Shown: in pieces, positions 57,586 through 64,000 of the stretch
How positions within the stretch are numbered: position 1 is the stretch's first letter
Layout: every line of letters starts with the position of its first letter
NCBI GenBank assembly: GCA_008933765.1
Contig: WBUK01000016.1
Location: 1 to 64,000, forward strand
Direction of reading: 5' to 3'
DNA from: Ignavibacteriaceae bacterium
GTDB taxonomy: Bacteria > Bacteroidota > Ignavibacteria > Ignavibacteriales > Ignavibacteriaceae
Length of the DNA: 64,000 bases
The notes under the pieces: model-generated
Database searches by the model: none
Told to the model about the DNA's origin: nothing
What the model saw: only the letters and a program-made list of their open reading frames with translations
Made by a program: the position numbers and the translations under genes

Positions 57586-60500
57586 TTGAGCCGAAAAAAC
57601 AGAACTTTGCGGTTTGTCGAGTTCACGATTTTATTCAGTTTACTTGTATGGCTGGCACTTCACTACAGATTTGAAGCTGAGCAGGTTTCGCCGTACTGGC
57701 CCTCATCTGCTTTTTTGCTTGCAGCTTTGTATGTGTTTGAGAAGAAGGATCATATTTGGGCGCTTTGTCTTTCTTATATTGCGGATGTTGTGCCTACAGT
57801 GATCTACGGAATGGGTGTAATACCCTCGGGCTATCTGGCACTAACGAGTATCGGCGGAACATATTTGCTCTATTTATATCTGCAACGAACCAGCCCGGTT
57901 CTGACAACACTATCTTCAACATCTTCCATAGTTAATTTTATTGTTGCTGCTTTCGTTAAAACCGTTTTAGGTGCCTCTGTTGGTGCTTATGGCATTTACC
58001 TGATATACGGCACTGCGGTTGACAGTATTGATGCAATAAAAATTTGGACATTAGCCGAGTGGAGTGGTTTTCTGCTTCTTACACCCGCATTTATGAATTG
58101 GTTGAGACTTGGCTTTTCTAAGTTCAACCCTGCCAATTTATCCACAAGGCAACTGATAGAAGGGGTGGTGGTTCTCCTCTATTTCTCTTTAGTGGTGATG
58201 TTCACTCAATCCGGTAAAGGGATTCAGAACGACTATTTGTTCAAATATCTTTCGATTCCGGGGTTAGTCTGGGCACTCTTCCGATTTAAGCGGCAGACAA
58301 ATTTCTATTTACTTTTTGGTTTATATGTTCTTCTGAATCTTTCAATAGTTGAGAATGCCGGTGAATACGCATTTAAAAATGAAGAGTTTAAGGATGCGAT
58401 TTTAGATTTGAACCTCTTTTTGTGCGTTATGGGCACCGTTTCTCTCTTTATTCTAACTTCTTTACGCATTCAGGCAATCAGCATCAATGAATTAAATGCC
58501 GGGCGGGAAGATTTACGCGAAATTTTTGAAAACACACCGGTGCCTTACATTGTATTAGATGGAAAAGGACGGGCGATTTCGTGGAATGAAAAATTCACTG
58601 AAATGCTCGGCACGAATGATCTTTCGCTAAAGAACAAACCTTTCAAAGAGTTTCTCGAGCCTTCCTCGGTTGCACGGTTTGAAGCAATGCTTTATGGGAC
58701 CCAGCCGGAATTTGCGCTGAAAACTAACATGATAACACGACACGAAAACTTTGTAAGGGTAGTTTTGCGTGTTAAGCGAAGCGGAAGTTCGAACCGGCAA
58801 TATTATTGTTCAGTTGAAAATCTGTCTGAGAAAAGAAATATTGAAGATACCGCTAAAATGGCGGAGGAGAGGTTCAGATACCTCTTCAATAACTCACCCG
58901 AAGGAATTTTGACTGTTAACAGTAACGATGGAACAATACTTGAGAGCAATGGTGTTGCTCAGAAATATCTGAATTTGAGGTTCAAAACCAAGCAAAAGAT
59001 TCATCGGGTGCTCGGATTAGGTGAGGAACAAAGAACTGAAATTGAAAACAAACTTAAAGAAGGATTACAGCCGGAATTAACCGTTAGTCTGGGGAATCTT
59101 GACGGAAGCAAAATTCATTTAGATTTAGTGATAAAAAGGATAATTTCAGACGAGGGTGGGTTCGATTTTTATCTGTTTAAGGACATTACAGGTCAGCGCA
59201 AGAACGAAAAAATATTGAGAATGAACCGTCTGCGTTTAGAGGCAATGTTAAGGATTAAAGAGAACACCTCACTTTCTGAGTTGGAACTTTTGGTTGAAGT
59301 TGCCGAAGAAACGAGAAAAGTTACCTTTGCCAAGGAAGCGGTTATTTTTCAATTTACTGAAAACGAAGTGCTGGCAGCACAGCGAAGAAATGAGATTTCA
59401 TTCAGCAGCAGGTTCACAAATGAAGAATTTGAAAAGAGCGATTTGCGCAGAGAATGGGAGCCGCTGTTTACTTCTTCGGCGCCACTTCGTGCGAAAAGAT
59501 TAGACCCCACATCGAAAGAGGGTGCGGGTGAATTCTTGATGATTTTCCCTTCAACTGAAAAACATCCGTTTAAATTAGCGATCGGTGTTGCCTCAGATGA
59601 TGACTACGATGAAGGCGAACTTGACCATTTTACTCTCTTCAGCGAATCGATCGTTGCTCTTTTTGTAAAGGTTGCGGCAGATGTTGAAAACCGGAACCTT
59701 TCGCTTGCTGTACAGCAAAGCCCTGCCTCGATTGTAATGACTGACCTCGAGGGGAAAATACGCTATGTTAACCCCAAGTTTGAAAAAACCACGGGCTACA
59801 CATTAGAAGAAGTGAAAGGAAAAACGCCGCGGGTGATAAAATCGGGTGAAACTTCACCTGATGTATATAAAGAACTTTGGAAAACGATAAAAAGCGGAAA
59901 ACCTTGGAAAGGAATCTTTCACAACCGTAAAAAGAACGGTGAACTCTATTGGGAGTCGCAAACGATTTCACCGATTAAAGATAATAATGGTGTAATTACA
60001 GGCTTTCTGGCCGTTAAGAATGACATAACTTTAGAGCGTCAGAGGGAAGAAGAACTACACAGGAGGGAGCAGAGATTTTCCGCTATTTGGAACACTTCTT
60101 TGGATGCAATGAGACTAACCGACCGGAACGGAGTAGTGGTGATGGTTAACAAAGCTTACTGTCAGTTAATCGGTGAACCGGAGGAAAAGATATTAGGGAA
60201 AGTGTATTCTGAATATTTAGAACCGGATTTTCACCATGATTCGTTAGAAAGATATAAACAAAAGTTTGCTTTAGGAAACATTCCTGCATATCAGGAATCG
60301 TTGATTCATCTTCGATCAGGGATTAAGAAGTGGGTGGATATTCTCAGCCGAATGTTTGAGGGAGACGACGGCGAACCGTTACTTTTGAGTATTTTCAGAG
60401 ATATCACCACTCAAAAGAGAAGAGAAGCAGAGCTTCAGGATGCAATTCATAAAGCGGAGGAAATGAACAGGATTAAAAACACCTTCCTCGCTAACATGAG

Positions 60501-61551
60501 CCACGAGTTGAGAACTCCTTTGATCAATATCATGGGGTATTCTGAAATTCTTGCTGATGAAATTGATGACCCGACACATCACGAGATGCTGGAATCAATC
60601 CAAAAAGGTGGGGAAAGGTTGAGGGACACGCTTGAATCGATTCTTGATCTTTCAAACATTGAATCGGACAAATTCGACACCTTGGTTACTGTTCATAACC
60701 TGAACAAAACAGCAGAAAAAGTATTTAAAGAATACCGGGAAGCGGCAAAATCAAAAGGGCTGGGCTTTATTCTCGAACTTTGTGACCAAACCCCGACTGC
60801 GCTGATAGATGAAAAATTTATATATCAGGTGATTGATAATTTGGTGAATAATGCCCTTAAATATACGGATTCGGGGTTTGTGCGCATTTCAACTGAAATA
60901 GTGGGTTCCGGCGGAAGAAAATCTTCGGTTGTTACCGTTCAGGATACCGGAATTGGAATTAAGCCTGAGAACATGCAGGTAATTTTCGAACCGTTCCGGC
61001 AGGGTGACGAGGGGCTTGGAAGGCAATATGAGGGTGCCGGTATTGGCCTTACCGTTGCGCGAAAATATGTTGAAATTATGGGAGGGGAACTTACCGTTGA
61101 AAGTAACCCTAACCATGGGTCTGTTTTCAGGGTTTCTTTTGTTTACACTTCTGAAGATCAGTTGGAGATTGATTATCAGGACGCAGACGATAAGAAATTA
61201 ATTCTGATAGTTGAAGATGACCAAACAGCCGCCAACCTTATGCGGATGTATTTAATGCAGAACTACAGAACTATCGTTGTTATGCACTCAGAGGAGGCAA
61301 TGGCGGTGTTGGGTGAGCAGAAAGTAGATTTGGTGATTGTGGATATTAATCTGCCGGGAAGTGAGAATGGTATAGAACTCAGGGATAAAATTAAGGAGAT
61401 ACCTCTATACCATGAGTTACCGATAATTGCAATTACAGCGTATTCGCTTCCGGGTGATCAGTTGAGGTTCAAGGAGATCGGGTTCGAAGCCTTTCTCGAG
61501 AAACCTTTCAAACGGGAAGATTTTATGAACTTAGTTGCTTCGTTGGTTTAG
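57586..61551 (+). CDS. Hybrid sensor histidine kinase: MASE1, PAS repeats, GAF, HK and receiver
   Basis: A 1321-residue membrane kinase. Residues 1-300 are a MASE1-type multi-helix sensor (FEAEQVSPYWPSSAFLLAAL). Then come PAS near 310 and 430, a GAF-like part (about 560-700), PAS near 705 (SIVMTDLEGKIRYVNPKFEK) and 830, HisKA with His973 (ANMSHELRTPLINIMGY), HATPase with GAGIGLTVARKYVEIMGG, and a receiver domain with Asp1253 (LVIVDINLPGS) and Lys in LEKPFK. Phosphate can be passed inside the protein and then out to an unknown partner. TTG start; no ATG fits before the first helix. Divergent from the propeller kinase. Confidence 0.93.
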   Translation: MSRKNRTLRFVEFTILFSLLVWLALHYRFEAEQVSPYWPSSAFLLAALYVFEKKDHIWALCLSYIADVVPTVIYGMGVIPSGYLALTSIGGTYLLYLYLQRTSPVLTTLSSTSSIVNFIVAAFVKTVLGASVGAYGIYLIYGTAVDSIDAIKIWTLAEWSGFLLLTPAFMNWLRLGFSKFNPANLSTRQLIEGVVVLLYFSLVVMFTQSGKGIQNDYLFKYLSIPGLVWALFRFKRQTNFYLLFGLYVLLNLSIVENAGEYAFKNEEFKDAILDLNLFLCVMGTVSLFILTSLRIQAISINELNAGREDLREIFENTPVPYIVLDGKGRAISWNEKFTEMLGTNDLSLKNKPFKEFLEPSSVARFEAMLYGTQPEFALKTNMITRHENFVRVVLRVKRSGSSNRQYYCSVENLSEKRNIEDTAKMAEERFRYLFNNSPEGILTVNSNDGTILESNGVAQKYLNLRFKTKQKIHRVLGLGEEQRTEIENKLKEGLQPELTVSLGNLDGSKIHLDLVIKRIISDEGGFDFYLFKDITGQRKNEKILRMNRLRLEAMLRIKENTSLSELELLVEVAEETRKVTFAKEAVIFQFTENEVLAAQRRNEISFSSRFTNEEFEKSDLRREWEPLFTSSAPLRAKRLDPTSKEGAGEFLMIFPSTEKHPFKLAIGVASDDDYDEGELDHFTLFSESIVALFVKVAADVENRNLSLAVQQSPASIVMTDLEGKIRYVNPKFEKTTGYTLEEVKGKTPRVIKSGETSPDVYKELWKTIKSGKPWKGIFHNRKKNGELYWESQTISPIKDNNGVITGFLAVKNDITLERQREEELHRREQRFSAIWNTSLDAMRLTDRNGVVVMVNKAYCQLIGEPEEKILGKVYSEYLEPDFHHDSLERYKQKFALGNIPAYQESLIHLRSGIKKWVDILSRMFEGDDGEPLLLSIFRDITTQKRREAELQDAIHKAEEMNRIKNTFLANMSHELRTPLINIMGYSEILADEIDDPTHHEMLESIQKGGERLRDTLESILDLSNIESDKFDTLVTVHNLNKTAEKVFKEYREAAKSKGLGFILELCDQTPTALIDEKFIYQVIDNLVNNALKYTDSGFVRISTEIVGSGGRKSSVVTVQDTGIGIKPENMQVIFEPFRQGDEGLGRQYEGAGIGLTVARKYVEIMGGELTVESNPNHGSVFRVSFVYTSEDQLEIDYQDADDKKLILIVEDDQTAANLMRMYLMQNYRTIVVMHSEEAMAVLGEQKVDLVIVDINLPGSENGIELRDKIKEIPLYHELPIIAITAYSLPGDQLRFKEIGFEAFLEKPFKREDFMNLVASLV

Positions 61552-61698
61552 CTGTTTATCCTCGGTTGGTTCGTTCGTCTTTACGGATATTTAAACTGAC
61601 AATTCTTTTTGTAACCTGTGTATTTTCCATTTAACCGGCCAGTTATTACCCTTTTTACACGGGTATCCTCCTTATCCTCCTTAACCCCCTTATTCTCC
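61552..61698. other. Short convergent gap with CT-rich repeats
   Basis: TCCTCCTTATCCTCCTTA and similar words (61668-61705) form a short pyrimidine-rich repeat next to the stop of the leftward kinase gene. Read leftward it is a run of GGAGG-like motifs with no gene behind them. Confidence 0.5.
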
Positions 61699-62934
61699 TC
61701 ATCCTTCTTTGCCGGGCTTATCCAATATTATTTTAAAAGTAGTACCTTCATCCGGGGAAGAGTTACTCACAAAAATTTTCCCCGAGTGATATTCTTCAAT
61801 AATTCTTTTCGAAAGGCTAAGCCCCAGCCCCCATCCTCTTTTTTTAGTGCTGTAGCCGGGTCTGAAAATATCTTTTCTTCTTTTCAGGTCAACTCCTTTT
61901 CCGTTGTCGTTAACCTCAATTTCCACTTTATTTTTCATTTCTCTGGCGGAAATTTTAATCACCCCGTTAGTGTGTTCAATAGCATCAAGGGCGTTTTTCA
62001 CCAAATTTTCGATCACCCACTCAAAAAGTTCACGATTAATTAAAACCTCAATATCAGAAGGAACGCTCAAGGAAAGCTCCACTTTTTTTCCGAATCTTGG
62101 CAACCGACGGCTGAAATATTCGTGAATTTCCTGCAGGCTGTCGGCAAGGTTTTCCCGTTTAAGTTCAGCTTTCGAGCCAATTTTTGAGAAGCGGTTTGTA
62201 ATCTTCCCGAGCTTTTGCACATCATCTTCAATTTCCTCGGCGGTATCGAGCACCTTATCGGGGTCATTATAGTTTATTTTCAGCAGTTCAATCCAACCGA
62301 GCAGGCTGGTCAATGGTGTACCGAATTGGTGTGCAGTCTCTTTCGCCATTCCGACCCAGATATTACTTTGTTCACTCTTCTTAATTTGGCTGAACCCGAT
62401 GTATGCCGTAAAGATGAACAAAAACGCTATCAGCATCTGTACATAAGGAAAATATTTCAACTGAGTAATGAGAGCGGATTCCCCGAAATGTATTTTATTA
62501 AGCACTTTTTTTTCTCCGTTGGAAGTATGAGTAATCTCGACCGGGGTATTGAGATCATCCATTTCATTCAGTTTATTTTTAAAATACCTTTCTAATGCCG
62601 TTTTGGAGAGGGTGGAATCGTATTTCACATTTCTGATGTTCGATATTTTGGAAATGTTGGAAATGTCGATACCATTGGTGGAATCGGTGAGGATCATTTC
62701 AAAATCGATCGGCTGAATGATGTTTTCAAGGAGGAAAGTTAAATTTGCAGACTCTTCTGAATTGGCAATATATTCCATTGTTTTGGCATAAAGCTCAACA
62801 ATTTTGCGTTCGCGTGCCTGAAGTTTTTGGACGATCGATTGGGTATAATACAGTGTTGCACCCGCTATAATGAGGGCAGCGAAGATCAGAGCGATTTTAA
62901 TGTTCGCTGTTGCGGGCCCACCGGACATCTTCAA
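61699..62934 (-). CDS. Membrane sensor histidine kinase
   Basis: A 411-residue kinase: helix 1 (IKIALIFAALIIAGATLYYT), periplasmic part (about 32-165), helix 2 (YVQMLIAFLFIFTAYIGF), HisKA with His202 in the phylum-typical AKETAHQFGTPLTSLLGW, and HATPase with ENLVKNALDAIEHTNG and GWGLGLSLSKRIIEEY. A short stretch repeats ISNIS/ISNIR. No response regulator is next to it; the STAS gene lies upstream on the same strand. TTG 62934 with GAGG six bases upstream is preferred to ATG 62928. Confidence 0.92.
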   Translation of the reverse strand: MKMSGGPATANIKIALIFAALIIAGATLYYTQSIVQKLQARERKIVELYAKTMEYIANSEESANLTFLLENIIQPIDFEMILTDSTNGIDISNISKISNIRNVKYDSTLSKTALERYFKNKLNEMDDLNTPVEITHTSNGEKKVLNKIHFGESALITQLKYFPYVQMLIAFLFIFTAYIGFSQIKKSEQSNIWVGMAKETAHQFGTPLTSLLGWIELLKINYNDPDKVLDTAEEIEDDVQKLGKITNRFSKIGSKAELKRENLADSLQEIHEYFSRRLPRFGKKVELSLSVPSDIEVLINRELFEWVIENLVKNALDAIEHTNGVIKISAREMKNKVEIEVNDNGKGVDLKRRKDIFRPGYSTKKRGWGLGLSLSKRIIEEYHSGKIFVSNSSPDEGTTFKIILDKPGKEG

Positions 62935-63339
62935 AAGCTACCTCTAAAATAATTTAACACCGGGCGCGTTACGCCAAACCGGGAAAAACCAAGCCTTGCT
63001 GTACAGCTCAAAGCAACGGCAAGCCCCGCACCGGCTACAACTCTTTCCGCCATGCAGGTGCCCGCATAACGGAGCCGTGCTGCACAGATCAAAGTAATAA
63101 CAAGCCCGGTGCTAATTTCTGCAACCGTAAACTTCGCTACATGGATCAAAGCAGCCGCACACCATGACACACCAAGCCCGGAAATGATATAAGGCAACCG
63201 GTGTAGTTCCTCCGGATTCTGCCACAATTTTTGCACCTTTGGTTTATTGCGGGGTGCTGCTTCGATATAAATATCAAAAATAGCGGAAATTGCCAACTCG
63301 CTCAGCCGACCGGACCCGGGTGCTGCTTCGATATAAATA
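62935..63339 (-). repeat. 405-bp spacer built largely of degenerate repeats
   Basis: Three related stretches (near 62996, 63076 and 63133) share GCTNCANNGATCAAAG and CAAGCCCG words. The STAS gene tail (63318-63342, 25 bp) is copied exactly at 63252-63276, 66 bp away. An open frame runs through the region (63437-62931, minus) but overlaps the STAS gene and looks repetitive; it is not called as a gene. Confidence 0.7.
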
Positions 63340-63675
63340 TCAGAAAGAGGCGAGTGCCTCGTCAACTGAAGGATAAGCCTCGAATATTGTGATAAGCTTT
63401 GTAATAACCAAAAGGCTGTGGATTTTATCCTCAACATTTGCTAATTTCAGGCGACCGCCTTCTTTATTCACGGTAGTTAAACCTGAAATAAGCATGCCCA
63501 GACCTGAGGAGTTCATGAATTTTACTTCTCCCAGATCAACCACAAAGTTCTTTTTACCTTCCGAAAGGAATTTTTTGAGAGTGTCGCTGTAATCATTCGC
63601 TTCAGCCCCGCCGAGTACATTGCCTTTAAGTTCAATAACAATTGCCTCGTAGCGTTCGGTTACTTTCATTTTCAT
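63340..63675 (-). CDS. STAS-domain anti-sigma factor antagonist
   Basis: A 111-residue single STAS-domain protein. VVDLGEVKFMNSSGLGMLISG contains the phosphorylatable serine of anti-anti-sigma factors (NSSGLG), preceded by the beta-strand start EAIVIELKGNVLGGAE. Phosphorylation state would control binding to an anti-sigma kinase (RsbW/SpoIIAB type); no such partner or PP2C-SpoIIE is adjacent, though a PP2C gene is 11 kb away. An AGGAG site precedes the ATG. Its last codons and stop are duplicated downstream. Confidence 0.92.
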   Translation of the reverse strand: MKMKVTERYEAIVIELKGNVLGGAEANDYSDTLKKFLSEGKKNFVVDLGEVKFMNSSGLGMLISGLTTVNKEGGRLKLANVEDKIHSLLVITKLITIFEAYPSVDEALASF

Positions 63676-64000
63676 AGAAACTCCTGTTTCCTGGATTCTG
63701 TTTTTTCGTTTTGGTTTTAGTAATTACATAATTATGAACCTAAAATATAAAGAAATTTATTCAAAAATTATAGAGAGAAAAGATAATCGTTAATATAAAG
63801 GAATAATTATTTCGCAACACACCGCACAATAACAGAAAACACACCACACAATAACAGAAAATTCGTAAAAAAACGCCTGAGGGAAATTTATCCCATACTG
63901 TATCATAATGAGAATTTGGCTGTAAAACCTCCTATTTGTGTCTTATTTTGTTACAATAATTTACTTCAAAAAATAGGCTCTTTTTTCATAGGTCGCTTTA
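63676..64000. other. Non-coding right edge
   Basis: No gene is recognised in these 325 bp. A 22-bp tandem duplication (ACACCGCACAATAACAGAAA..., 63819-63840 and 63841-63862, one or two changes) is the only clear structure. It should contain the STAS promoter, but no good TAnnTTTG was found on the minus strand (TATATTTT near 63745 is the closest). Confidence 0.4.

Noticed and set aside
62931-63437. 168-codon minus-strand open frame between STAS and kinase genes
   Set aside because: It overlaps the STAS gene on the same strand, contains the duplicated DIYIEAAP segment and repeat-derived sequence, and shows no domain. Kept only as part of a finding.

Overview
The window (about 40-45% GC by eye) looks like chromosome from a member of the Bacteroidota/Chlorobi/Ignavibacteriota group, most likely an Ignavibacteria-like lineage. 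Pointers are the gene families (S46 dipeptidyl peptidase, SLC45-like MFS carriers, TIGR02757, PepSY-like DUF2874 protein, propeller-type sensor kinase) and several promoters fitting the Bacteroidota pattern TTG-N19/20-TAnnTTTG. Shine-Dalgarno motifs are nevertheless common, as are TTG starts. This placement is inference from gene content; no marker phylogeny was possible.

Layout. 1-208: right end of an IS256-type insertion sequence. 444-8.3 kb: two MFS carriers, an acetyltransferase, a PabB-PabC fusion carrying an odd internal repeat, and a GH20 hexosaminidase. 8.4-15.8 kb: AddB-like nuclease, outer-membrane barrel, M14 peptidase, ECF sigma factor with putative anti-sigma factor, universal stress protein. 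16-21.4 kb: DEAD-box helicase, zinc-ribbon protein plus S21, LOG-family protein, PBP4-type peptidase, SecG and a CAT-anticodon tRNA. 21.5-27.7 kb: two large coiled-coil proteins and an S46 peptidase. 27.8-30.6 kb: divergent MerC-like/Fur-family pair and glnS. 31.7-34.3 kb: two-component system with a PepSY-like gene. 34.7-40.7 kb: S9 peptidase, HMA chaperone, two unknowns (one HEPN-like) and a lone class III cyclase. 41.4-50.5 kb: phage-derived virion and lysis cluster. 50.4-64 kb: TIGR02757, PP2C phosphatase, TPR lipoprotein, DUF58 protein, three sensor kinases and a STAS protein.

The two most interesting signals. (1) The 41.4-50.5 kb cluster encodes a major capsid-like protein, two neck adaptors, a nozzle-like protein, an ejection-like protein, holin, spanin-like protein and amidase, but no recognisable portal, terminase, protease, integrase, repressor or receptor-binding protein. 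It starts behind a host-type promoter after a long leader and ends overlapping a conserved cellular gene, so it could be a gene-transfer-agent-like or otherwise domesticated particle locus, or a decayed prophage. (2) Across the whole window the ends, and sometimes the starts, of genes are locally duplicated as short direct repeats (about 16-75 bp, often with a 66-75 bp period) that carry the stop codon or the ribosome-binding site and start. At two overlapping gene junctions these duplications create short bridging reading frames that restore stop/start overlap on both sides (32402-32473 and 48915-49097). In-frame relatives of the same process seem to have inserted repeats into PabB, a coiled-coil protein and a virion protein.

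How genes work together: the response regulator/kinase pair 31728-33654 probably controls the PepSY-like gene through an 11-bp-spaced direct repeat at 33743-33761. The Fur-family protein probably acts on the shared MerC-like/regulator promoter through a TGCAAC-N3-GTTGCA palindrome. The sigma and anti-sigma pair forms one unit. Sensor kinases, PP2C and STAS proteins make the right end a signalling region.
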